Shown piece after piece: positions 16,708-25,500 of a stretch of DNA of 64,000 bases. The DNA is from Dokdonella_A soli (GTDB taxonomy: Bacteria; Pseudomonadota; Gammaproteobacteria; Xanthomonadales; Rhodanobacteraceae), in the NCBI RefSeq assembly GCF_039523175.1, contig NZ_BAAAEU010000024.1, positions 124,001-188,000 on the forward strand. The letters are read 5' to 3'. Below the pieces are notes generated by a model. It searched no databases and had not been told where the DNA came from. It worked only from the letters and a program-made list of their open reading frames with translations. How positions within the stretch are numbered: position 1 is the stretch's first letter; every line of letters starts with the position of its first letter. Made by a program: the position numbers and the translations under genes.

Positions 16708-17805
16708 ATGGATCAAGCTCCAATACCCGGAACGGAACCCGGCTCGCTTTGCCTGTTGCGCACCTCGGCGATCGGCGACGTCACCCACGTCGTGCCTCTG
16801 CTGCGCACCGTGCAGCGCCATTGGCCGCGGACGCAGCTGACCTGGCTGATCGGCAAGCTCGAACACCGGCTCGTCGGTGATCTGCCCGGCGTCGAGTTCA
16901 TCGTGTTCGACAAGCACGCCGGGCGTGCCGGCTTCCGCAGCGTACGCGAGAAGCTCGCCGGCCGCCGTTTCGATGCGCTGCTGCACATGCAGGTCGCGCT
17001 GCGCTCGAATCTGCTCAGCCTCGCAGTGAAGGCGCCGCTGCGGATCGGCTACGACCGCGCCCGATCCAAGGACCTGCACGGATTATTCGTGAACTGTCGC
17101 ATTCCGGCACGCCGCGGCGATCATGTGCTCGACGCGATGGCGAGCTTCCTGGAACCGCTCGGCTTGAAGCAGACCGAGGTGCGCTGGGACATCCCGATTC
17201 CTGACGAGGCGCACGCGTTCGCACGGATGCACCTGCGCGACGACACGCCGACCCTGCTGGTCAGCCCGGTGTCCAGCCACCGCCTGCGCAACTGGCGGCC
17301 GGAGCGCTATGCAGCGGTGATGGATCACGCCGCGCTCGCGCTTGGCTGGCGCGTCGCGCTGTGCGGCGGCCCGAGCGCGTTCGAGCGTGAATTCGGCGAC
17401 GCGATCCTCGCGCACACGAAGACGCGCCCGCTCGACCTGATCGGCAAGGACACGCTGAAACAACTGCTCGCGCTGCTGCAACGCGCGAGTCTGGTGCTTT
17501 GCCCGGATTCGGGTCCGATGCACATGGCCAATGCGGTCGGCACGGCGGTGCTCGGCCTGCACGCAGCGAGCAATCCGGCGCGCTCTGGCCCGTATTCCGA
17601 TCGCCAATGGTGCGTCGACCGCTACGACGAGGCCGCGCGCAAGTTCCGCAGAAAACCGGCCGAGGCGCTGCCGTGGGGCACCAAGCTCGAACATCGCGGC
17701 GTGATGGACCTCATCGAGGTCGACGACGTCATCGAGCGCCTTGAGGCGTTCGCGGCCGCCCATGGCGACCGCATGGTGCTCCGCGCGGAGTCGCCTCAGC
17801 GGTAG
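16708..17805 (+). CDS. Glycosyltransferase family 9, LPS heptosyltransferase-type
   Basis: A 365-aa GT-B glycosyltransferase of family 9. The N-terminal SLCLLRTSAIGDVTHVVP block and the C-terminal VLCPDSGPMHMANAVGT block are diagnostic for ADP-heptose:LPS heptosyltransferases. Acceptor specificity (WaaC or WaaF type) cannot be settled here. The ATG at 16708 is chosen because the earlier in-frame start at 16612 lies inside kdkA. It is followed by a convergent DUF6165 gene that overlaps its 3' end by 10 bp. Confidence 0.9.
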   Translation: MDQAPIPGTEPGSLCLLRTSAIGDVTHVVPLLRTVQRHWPRTQLTWLIGKLEHRLVGDLPGVEFIVFDKHAGRAGFRSVREKLAGRRFDALLHMQVALRSNLLSLAVKAPLRIGYDRARSKDLHGLFVNCRIPARRGDHVLDAMASFLEPLGLKQTEVRWDIPIPDEAHAFARMHLRDDTPTLLVSPVSSHRLRNWRPERYAAVMDHAALALGWRVALCGGPSAFEREFGDAILAHTKTRPLDLIGKDTLKQLLALLQRASLVLCPDSGPMHMANAVGTAVLGLHAASNPARSGPYSDRQWCVDRYDEAARKFRRKPAEALPWGTKLEHRGVMDLIEVDDVIERLEAFAAAHGDRMVLRAESPQR

Positions 17806-18188
17806 TTCTCGTAGGACTTTTCCTCGACCAGGGTCGAACCCAGCTTTTCGTTGATCGCGCGCTTGATAGCGGCGCGTTCATCGTTGCGGATGTAGACCGA
17901 GCGAGCGAGTTCGATGAACTCCGCGTCGAACGCCTTCGCCTTTTCCTTGACGCGGATGCGGTCCTCGATGTCCCACAACGCCTCGTTGACCGCACGCAAC
18001 TGCGCGCGCTCGGTCGTGATGTCGGTTTGCGAGGCCGGATGCGCGCCCCAGGTCGTGTTCAGCAGGTCCAGCTCGGTGCGCACGTTCGCGCGCTTGGCCG
18101 GATCGCCGATGCGTTCGGATTTGATCTCGAGGATCGTGATCTTGTCGATCAGTTCCCCGAAGGAAACCGGGGTGGAAATCGTGCTCAT
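17796..18188 (-). CDS. DUF6165 family protein
   Basis: A 130-aa protein with the family signature VSFGELIDKITILEIKSERI near the N-terminus and an otherwise helical body (Arg, Glu, Lys, Ala rich). Function is unknown. Homologues are commonly encoded beside LPS or capsule glycosyltransferases, as here next to a heptosyltransferase and kdkA. The start is the ATG at 18188. It is convergent with the GT9 gene. Confidence 0.85.
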   Translation of the reverse strand: MSTISTPVSFGELIDKITILEIKSERIGDPAKRANVRTELDLLNTTWGAHPASQTDITTERAQLRAVNEALWDIEDRIRVKEKAKAFDAEFIELARSVYIRNDERAAIKRAINEKLGSTLVEEKSYENYR

Positions 18189-18299
18189 GCTGGATTGGCC
18201 CGGGAAGGGAAAGCGCCGGCGGCGGGGGGCCCAGTTTAACGGGACTGCGCGCCATCTTGTCTCGCGGACGTTCACCCCGTATCATGCGCGGCCCACTTC

Positions 18300-18410
18300 G
18301 GAGAGGTGGCAGAGTGGTCGACCGATTCGCCGGGAGCGAATCGGGACAGCCGCAGGCTGGCCCTGCAGCGCACAGCGCGGAGGGTGAGTCCCACGGATCG
18401 GATGAACAAT
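18300..18410 (+). repeat. tRNA-Ser 5'-half fragment followed by a hairpin chain
   Basis: Positions 18300-18321 are identical to the first 22 nt of the intact tRNA-Ser(CGA) that begins 152 nt downstream. The rest of the tRNA is missing. It passes straight into a perfect 9-bp stem CCGATTCGC-CGGGA-GCGAATCGG (18322-18344), then CAGCC-GCA-GGCTG and other short stems. The layout parallels 11441-11575 beside the other tRNA-Ser. Confidence 0.7.
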
Positions 18411-18451
18411 ACGCCGGTGCGCGCGACACTCCGTGTCGCCGGCAGATTTCT

Positions 18452-18542
18452 GGAGAGGTGGCAGAGTGGTCGAATGCGCCGGATTCGAAATCCGGTTTAC
18501 GGTTATGCCGTAACGTGGGTTCGAATCCCACCCTCTCCGCCA
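18452..18542 (+). tRNA. tRNA-Ser (anticodon CGA)
   Basis: A class II tRNA of 91 nt. GGAGAGG pairs with CCTCTCC, discriminator G, CCA encoded. The anticodon stem CCGGA/TCCGG surrounds TTCGAAA, giving anticodon CGA (codon UCG). The long variable arm (TTTACGGTTATGCCGTAA) and T-arm are intact. Its 3' end abuts copy A of the recombinase-associated repeat. Confidence 0.96.
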
Positions 18543-18885
18543 CGCAGTTGGCCTATCGAAGACCCGGTCTCTGTAGAACCCCAAAAGCGCGCCAAATGGC
18601 GCGCTTTTGCGTTGTGGCGCCGGACTCCTGGTCAGAGTTTTCAAGCCAATAGGCCGATTCAGGCGACGAGTCTCGCGGGCGAGGAATGCGGAGTCCGGAG
18701 TTGCCAAATCGAATTCGCTTGCCGAACGAGGGGTTTTGCCCGACTGCGCGCCCACCGCGCAGGCTCTACGCGGACGTGATGCCGAACTGCCGGCGCTGCT
18801 CAGCCCAGTCGATCGGGGGCGGATCGAGCAGTTGCCGGACCGTGAGACCAACCGGCTGATGACCATCGAGGATGCGCTGCATCCA
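18543..18885 (-). repeat. Recombinase-associated repeat, copy A, with a serine recombinase C-terminal remnant
   Basis: Starts directly after the CCA of tRNA-Ser(CGA). About 230 bp are shared with copies B (21773) and C (33612), including the GCGCGCC...GGCGCGC hairpin and GTCTAGAGTTTT-like block. Beyond it, the minus strand (18885 to 18766) reads MQRILDGHQPVGLTV and then PIDWAEQRRQFG before a stop, which matches the usual C-terminus of large serine recombinases. The rest of the gene is gone. This also fills most of the 510-bp gap before the beta-helix gene. Confidence 0.65.
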
Positions 18886-19052
18886 CAGCGGCAAGTTGGC
18901 GCCATCTGAGCAACGCATTTGCGAGGTGGTGGCCGCGCGACATCCCCTGGATTTCTCTTGCTGTCGAGTCCGGCTCTGAAATTCCTGTTCGTTCGCCCTT
19001 CGACGTGCATTGACTACGTCGAAAGGCTTTCGACTCTTCAGGGAGACGTGTC

Positions 19053-21641
19053 ATGCGTTACGGATTCGGCGTCAAATGCATTCTTGGCCTGCTGTTGGTT
19101 GCGCTAGGGGCGAGTTCCTCCGCGCACGCCTATTCGGTGTTTTGTGTTGGCAACGCGCCGCAGCTCAACTTCGCTCTGCAGCACGCGCTGTTCGCATCCG
19201 ACACCACGGTGATTGAGCTGGTGCAGGGCACCTACAACCTCAACGGAACCTTGCTGACAACCGCGTCAGCGAGCGACGCCGGGGTTCAACTCAACGCCGT
19301 GAAGCTGCTGGGCGGTTACGACAGTACGTGCGCAAATCGCACTCTGAATCCGGAAAACACCGTGTTCGACGGAGGCGGCCTGTTCGGCAATCTGGATATG
19401 CAAGGCAGCCTGACGATCGAGGGCATCCGCTTCCAGAATTTCAACGCCAGCACCGAGTTCTATGTGCGGATGGCACATATCGACAACACGTCCACGACCG
19501 TGCGAAACAACCATTTTGCCGGCACCGGGTTGCGTGTTCTTTATCTTTGTTCAGACGACGGTTCCGTTGACGTCACCAATAACCTCATCTCGCGCTCTCC
19601 GGTCAACGGGTTGTGGCTGACTTCAGCCTGCCACAGCTTGCTTACCGGAACGCTGCACACTACGAACGGCCTTCGGATTGTATTTGTCACCAGCAATACC
19701 GTAGTGGATTCGGCGGGACGGGGCGTGATTATGCAGTTCGGCGAGCCAGTCCCACCGGGGGTCACTCCGCCTGTCGGCGAGGGGGGGCTGACCAACAATA
19801 TCGTATGGGGCAGCGCCGGGCAGGACGTGTACTTGCAAACCGGCGATCTCGATCACAACAACGACCCTAGCTCCGATATTTTCATAGACAACATCTATGG
19901 CTCGCTCTTTGGCAGCGAAATCAGCAACTCTTCCGGTTCGATGAACATTGATCCGCAATTCGTCAATCCTGGTGCGATGCCCGACGGTGATTTCCGCCTG
20001 CAAAGCAGCTCCCCGGCGATCAACAGCGCATTCGCGTTTGACGGCCTCACGAGCACGGACCTCGACGGCAATCCGCGCGTGATCGGTTCCGCGCCGGATC
20101 GCGGCGCCTATGAGTCGAACGTCAACGATATCGCGTCGACCACCCTGATCGTCACCAACGCCCACGACAGCGGCGAAGGTTCCCTGCGCCAGGCGATCAT
20201 CGACGCGAACGCCTCCGGTGGTACGCACTACATCGAGTTCAACATCGACAGTAGCGGTTGCCCGTTCGTGATCAATCTGGCGAGCGATCTGCCGAATATC
20301 ACCGTGCCCACATTGAGCATCAATGGATTCACCCAGCCCGGATCGAAGAGGAATACGGTCAGCAACGGCGACAGCGCGATCCGTTGCATCGTACTCAACG
20401 GCCAGAGCCGGCCAAACAGCACGGGCTTGCTGTTTTACGGTGCGCGCAGTGGGTTCTACCAGGTGCAGGGCCTGGCTTTCGAGGGCTTCACATCCGCCGC
20501 GTTGAATCTTTCCGCCGGCCAGAACAATCTCGTCTGGGGCAACCAGTTCGGCGGCCAGTTGCGCGGCGCAAGCAACCTGCACTTGAGCCCGAATGCGATC
20601 GACATCTGGCTCTATGGCGCCAATACAACGTCGCAGATCGGCGGCACGGATCCCGGCAGCCGCAACATCATCGCCGGCGCCAGTGGCAGCGATCTGAACT
20701 ATGGCGGTCGCGGCATCGCGCTACCGAACTACGGCAGCGCTTCATCAACCGGCAACTCGATCATCAACAATCTGATCGGACTGGACTATCGGGAATCGAC
20801 GAGCGGCGGCAAAGCGGTCGGCGTGCAGATCGAAACGGCCGGCAACAGCGTCCTCAACAACGTCATCGGCAACAGCAATAACGGCATCCAGGTGCGGGGC
20901 GCCAGTACATCCGGTAACGTAATTCAGAACAACCGAATCGGCCTGACCGAGCCGTTCTGCTCGCCAGCGCTTCCGCCACTCACGGGCTGCATCTGGTTCG
21001 ACGGCACTTCGGCGCCGAACCAGGCAGGCATCTATTTCTGGCAGGGTGCGCACGACAATCGCGTGCTGGGCAACACGATTACCAACAACACGCTATTCGG
21101 TATCGAGCTGACCAACGACGGCACCTATCGCAACCAGATTGCATCGAACAGCATTTACGCCAATCCCGCAGTTTGGGCTGGGTTCATCGGCAATCACCAC
21201 ACGCGTCACCGCGCGCAGATCAATCTGGATGGGTTCAAGTACGGCTACAACAACCCCGATTCGACGGCCCCCAATCGCGGCTTGAACTATCCAGTCATCC
21301 AAAGCGCCAATGGTGGCCCGCTCAGCGGAACGATCACAGGCTATCTGTCGTCCAGCAACGACAGCTACGCCATCGAGGTCTTTTCGACGCCGACGTGCGA
21401 AGCAGGTGGTGCTGTGGCACATACTCCGAAAGGTGCGACGACCATAGCGAACGGGCTACCAACATTGGGTGCTAACGGTGTTGGAACCTTCTCGTTCGCG
21501 TTCACTTCGCCGCCGGGGCTCAATCTGGCCGGCCGCTACATCACGGCGACTGCCACGGACAGCCATGGCAACACATCGCCGTTCTCCCACTGCGTCGCCT
21601 ACCAGTGCGTCAATCCGATCAAGGGAGGAGGCTGTCAGTGA
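19053..21641 (+). CDS. Secreted right-handed beta-helix protein
   Basis: An 862-aa exported protein. The signal peptide is GLLLVALGASSSAHA (cleavage near residue 26). The remainder is a repeat-rich beta-helix of the choice-of-anchor Q type, seen from the runs of Asn-rich turns such as NNHFAG, TNNIVWG, GNSIINNLIGL and NRVLGNTITNN and the PDRGAYE motif near residue 350 that closes the first helix. A second helix spans about 365-720, and the C-terminus is Ig-like (SGTITGYLSS). No catalytic residues are evident, so adhesion or polysaccharide binding is possible. A GGGAGA ribosome binding site precedes the ATG. Confidence 0.85.
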   Translation: MRYGFGVKCILGLLLVALGASSSAHAYSVFCVGNAPQLNFALQHALFASDTTVIELVQGTYNLNGTLLTTASASDAGVQLNAVKLLGGYDSTCANRTLNPENTVFDGGGLFGNLDMQGSLTIEGIRFQNFNASTEFYVRMAHIDNTSTTVRNNHFAGTGLRVLYLCSDDGSVDVTNNLISRSPVNGLWLTSACHSLLTGTLHTTNGLRIVFVTSNTVVDSAGRGVIMQFGEPVPPGVTPPVGEGGLTNNIVWGSAGQDVYLQTGDLDHNNDPSSDIFIDNIYGSLFGSEISNSSGSMNIDPQFVNPGAMPDGDFRLQSSSPAINSAFAFDGLTSTDLDGNPRVIGSAPDRGAYESNVNDIASTTLIVTNAHDSGEGSLRQAIIDANASGGTHYIEFNIDSSGCPFVINLASDLPNITVPTLSINGFTQPGSKRNTVSNGDSAIRCIVLNGQSRPNSTGLLFYGARSGFYQVQGLAFEGFTSAALNLSAGQNNLVWGNQFGGQLRGASNLHLSPNAIDIWLYGANTTSQIGGTDPGSRNIIAGASGSDLNYGGRGIALPNYGSASSTGNSIINNLIGLDYRESTSGGKAVGVQIETAGNSVLNNVIGNSNNGIQVRGASTSGNVIQNNRIGLTEPFCSPALPPLTGCIWFDGTSAPNQAGIYFWQGAHDNRVLGNTITNNTLFGIELTNDGTYRNQIASNSIYANPAVWAGFIGNHHTRHRAQINLDGFKYGYNNPDSTAPNRGLNYPVIQSANGGPLSGTITGYLSSSNDSYAIEVFSTPTCEAGGAVAHTPKGATTIANGLPTLGANGVGTFSFAFTSPPGLNLAGRYITATATDSHGNTSPFSHCVAYQCVNPIKGGGCQ

Positions 21642-21648
21642 ATACTCC

Positions 21649-21676
21649 GAAGCGGCCGCTCGCGAGCGGCCGCTTC
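21649..21676 (+). terminator. Perfect 28-bp palindrome after the beta-helix gene
   Basis: GAAGCGGCCGCTCG and its exact complement form a 14-bp stem with no loop 8 nt after the stop. No T-run follows, so termination is only suggested by position and stability. Confidence 0.55.
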
Positions 21677-21772
21677 GGGCCGGAAGCCGCTCAGCTACTG
21701 CTGAAAAAAAAGTTGCGGCTTTCCTGTTCCCTTCCCTGGAGACGGGTTCTCACTGATCTGCGCACACCGCCA

Positions 21773-22004
21773 CGCAGTTAGCCGATCGGAGACCCAGTCT
21801 CTGAAGAACCCCAAAAGCGCGCCACATGGCTCGCTTTTGCGTTGTGGCGCCGGACTCCCGTCTAGAGTTTTCGAGCCAATGGACCGATTCAGGCGAGGCG
21901 TCTCTCGGGCCCGGATTGCGGAGTCCGGAGTCGCCGAGTCGAATTCGCTGGCCGAACGAGGGGTTTTGCCCGACTGCGCGCCTGCCGCGCAGGCTCTACG
22001 CGCG
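21773..22004. repeat. Recombinase-associated repeat, copy B
   Basis: About 230 bp strongly similar to copy A (18543-18775), starting at CGCAGTTAGCC and ending near the CTCTACGCG motif. It is not next to an intact tRNA, but the sequence just before it (GGGTTCTCACTGATCTGCGCACACCGCCA) resembles a decayed tRNA-Ser 3' end. The recombinase coding remnant is missing from this copy. Confidence 0.7.
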
Positions 22005-22071
22005 CCGGTTCGCTGCAGCGGCTGGGATAAGACAAGCGTAAAGTGACGCCAGTCCCATGAGGGAGAGCGCG

Positions 22072-22236
22072 ATGGTTCTTTGCCCTGTTGCAATTGCGGT
22101 TGGCTGCAAGCGCTGCCCAGTCTTCAACGTCTGCCCAGTGAAAGGAATTATCGGCGACTACCGGCCGCCGGATGAGTCCGGTCAAACTGCACAGGACAGG
22201 CAGAAAGCTGCCACGGGAGCCGAGAAAAAGCAGTGA
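22072..22236 (+). CDS. Small Cys-rich protein, 54 aa
   Basis: An ATG at 22072 preceded by a strong GGGAGAG ribosome binding site opens a 54-codon frame: MVLCPVAIAVGCKRCPVFNV, CPVKG, then a hydrophilic tail ending GAEKKQ. The four cysteines are at residues 4, 12, 15 and 21, with a CxxC in the middle, suggesting metal or iron-sulfur binding. Short proteins with this MVLCP-GCKxCP-CP pattern occur in other proteobacteria, which I recall without being able to check. Function is unknown. It lies just downstream of copy B of the repeat. Confidence 0.65.
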   Translation: MVLCPVAIAVGCKRCPVFNVCPVKGIIGDYRPPDESGQTAQDRQKAATGAEKKQ

Positions 22237-22269
22237 GCTGTTGAAGGCTGCGGCATCGACATCGGTCGC

Positions 22270-22480
22270 GCTACCCGCTCCGCCGAAGAGCGCCAGGTGC
22301 AAGGGGGATTCATACTTCGCCGATCAGCTGGCTGTACCGCCCACGTCAGGCCGAGTGCAGTTGCGCGGCGGGAATTGCCGCGTGGAATGTGCTCGACGGT
22401 CGAGCATCTGGTCGAGATCGCCGGGATGTCCGGCGTAGCGTTCGATTGGCTGGCGACGGGGCGCGGTCCTGTCGCGCTCG
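22270..22480 (+). pseudogene. XRE-type HTH regulator remnant
   Basis: Fragments of a small helix-turn-helix protein remain. FADQLAV in one frame and RPSAVA then TVEHLVEIAGMSGVAFDWLATGRGP in another match the usual C-terminal half of XRE-like regulators (…FEWLATGRG). A roughly 10-nt insertion near 22332-22341 separates the frames. No intact start is visible. Recognition is by pattern only. Confidence 0.45.
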
Positions 22481-22516
22481 CAGGCTCGCGGCGCAGGGCG
22501 GAGCAACGTCCTCGCA

Positions 22517-22550
22517 TTCGGCTGGCGTCGCGTTGGCGACGCCAGCCGAA
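22517..22550 (-). terminator. Strong hairpin after the S8 protease gene
   Basis: A perfect 15-bp stem with a 4-nt loop (TTCGGCTGGCGTCGC/GCGACGCCAGCCGAA) lies 10 nt beyond the stop codon of the protease gene. It should act as its terminator, although no long T-run follows. Confidence 0.65.
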
Positions 22551-22559
22551 GCGAACCGA

Positions 22560-25500
22560 TTACTCGAAACCGTTGGCAAAGATCGTGTCGCTGCCGATCA
22601 GCAGCGAGAAACTTGTCGAGGCGTGGTCCGATGGGTTGTTCTGGTCGCTTACTGTCACCGTAACGACCGTGCTGCCAACGAAGTTGGGGTCCGGGATGAG
22701 ATCGAACGTGTCACCGGGTGCGTTGCCATGCACGACGGCGGTGACATGGGCGCCGCTGACGCTTACCGTGTCGGGGCCAGTGCCGTTGTCGTGATACAGC
22801 ACCGGGATGTCGTGCAGCGTTGTGTTGGGCGCCGTAATCTGGTCCGCGATGCCCGCAAGCGTCAGATTTCCGACGACTTGAATGACCGCATCGACATTGC
22901 GATCCGTCATGCCATCGATGTGGCTGGCCCAGTGCAACAGTTGATTCGTTCCCGCGGCCAATTCACTGACCCGAACCTTGAAGTTCAGATCGAACTGAGT
23001 TGATTCCGGTCCACGATAGTCGTAGCAGACCAGCAGGCCATTGCTAAGCTTCGATTGCAAATCATTGTAGGCGTAATTGACAGCAAGATCGCCATTGAGC
23101 GGACCAAACGAAGTCAGTGGGCCGTGATAACCCTGGACACCGATCGAACCTTGGCTGGCCTGGCTGCCGAAATTCAAATTGTCGTACGCCATGATCATCT
23201 CGAACTCGCCATCGCCGAAGCGGTAATCACGATTCAACAGCAATTCGAAGTCGTACTTGTCGTCCAGCGTGGTGGTCACGCCCGTATTGAGATCGATGTG
23301 CTCGCTACGCGCGCCGACCCATTCGAATATCAAATCGTGGCTGTTCGTGCCGTACGCAACGGCCATGCCGGTGGTTTGGCTGGGGTCCATGCTGATATTC
23401 AACGGCGTAGCCAAGGCGTCGACCGCGCTCGGGCCATTAAATCCCAGACCCTGCGGCGTGCCCTTCCACAACACACCGATCATCGGCGTATAGGGCAAGG
23501 TGAGGTAGGGGAATTTCTGATGCAGAAACATGGTGTAGCCAAAGTTCGGCTCCATGATCACCCAACCTTGCGGCGATATCTGCAAATCGGGGTACGAGAA
23601 GAATTCGCTGTTGTTGTACAGCGAGTAACCGCCGTCCCAGTAATTTGCCAGCGGTATGGTGGCCGAGGCCGTTGCATACAGGTCTGCATGACCGCCGAAG
23701 TTCGGCTGCAGTCCAAGCGTCTTGACCAACCCGACAAAGCCGCCACTGCTGGATTGCCCATTCGCGGAGAAGATCGGCGTGCGGCAAAGGGGATCGTTCC
23801 GGCTCGTGGTGACCACGTAGTCGCGCGGCCAGTTCTCCGAGTCCTTTTGGGTGCCAGCAATTTGCAAGCTGTTGCCGGCGACGCTCAGATTCGCGCGCTG
23901 GGCGCTGGTGTTGACCGTGGCCGAGCCCGGTACCAGGGTGAGCCCCGATGGCAGGATGGATTGCAGATTGAAAAAGCGGTCCATACCACTGTCGTTCTCA
24001 CGCACATGCATATGGACGTCGATCACATCGCCCGGACGGGCGCGTGTCTGGCTCACGGTCATTCCGACGTCGTCGCCGCCGCGCGTGATCTTCACCGGAA
24101 CGAAACCGACGCTGCCCGGTGCGTTGCCGAGTCCGACGTCGAAGGCCGCATAGGCGACGTCGTCCGTCGCCATCGGTGGCAAGTTCCAGTTCAGATCCAA
24201 ATCGACAGGCGCGCCGGTGGTACTCGCCGGCCCTGAAACCTGGACACCCACGCCGGGCGTTTCCGGCACGACCGCGGTAGCGAGGCGATAGGTGTCGAGG
24301 ATGATCGTTGGATCACCATCGGCCAGACCGCCGCGCACGTTGTTGATGAACACCCAATAGCGCCCCGCATCCGGATGACTGATGCTGCAATAATTGAGTT
24401 CCACTTCGGTATTGGAAACGCACAGCGTTTCGTTGGTGAAATCCGGCACACCGGTGCCGTTGCTGTCGATCCCCACGTAAATCGTCAACCAGCCCGCCTT
24501 CCAGCGCGCATCAGCGGTCGTCGCGACATTCTTCAGGTTCTCGACAACGAGCCGCGCACTGCCGGCCGGCACATCGACCAGGTACGTCCGCGTGTTGTTG
24601 TGGCTGTAGTCGCCGTCATCCTGCGGCGGAATGTGATCGATGTCCTGGTTGAGTGAGATGTCCTGCACGGACGGTCTCGTGAGGCCGTAAGTGCGGTAGC
24701 TGGTGCTCGCCATCGCCGGCAGGTTCACGTTGTGCAACCGGTACGAACCTTGATCGCGATGCGCATTCAATTCGAGCGTTTTAGGCAGCACACCGTGATC
24801 GAAGTTGACCGAAATGGGCCAATGCGCGGCGGGAATCGCGCTGTTGCTCGGAGTGAAGAGCACTTTGCTCCACAACTCGATCTGCTCCGACGCGCTGGTG
24901 TGTGTGGTGCCGTCGTAGCGGAATTGCGCGTCGGTAAGATCGGCGCGCAGCAGTATCGATTTGCTTTCGCCGGCACGCAGCGTAAACGTTGCCGGATAGG
25001 CATCGAACCGGATGCCGTTCTGCGAAATCTCGCCTTCGCCCGTGCTCCAGCGATCGAAGGTCCAGGGTCCGGCGCTGACCGTCCAGGTGCCATCGCGTGT
25101 CGCGGTGACCGTGCGAATCCACGAGCAGACATCGCGACAATGGCTGTCAACGAGTTGCGGCAAGTTCAGTTGCAGCACATCGCCGCCGTTGTGCGGATTG
25201 GCCCAGGTGAAATTCGCCGCAGACTCGTCCATCACAAGGCCCGCATTCACCGCCGCGAGCACGTCGACGCGGCCGGACCCGGCACGATAGGTACCGGCGG
25301 GCTTGGCCGGCGTGTACGGGGTGGCACCGTAGGTAACGGTCTGAGAAGCGGTCATCTGCAAGGCCGACTGCACTTCGGCAGCTGTCCAGTCGGGATGCGC
25401 CTGGCGCACCAATGCCATCGCGCCGGCCACGTGCGGACTGGCCATGGAGGTGCCGCTTTCCAGTGCCCAATCGCGCGACAGCGCCGAACCGGGATCGAAC

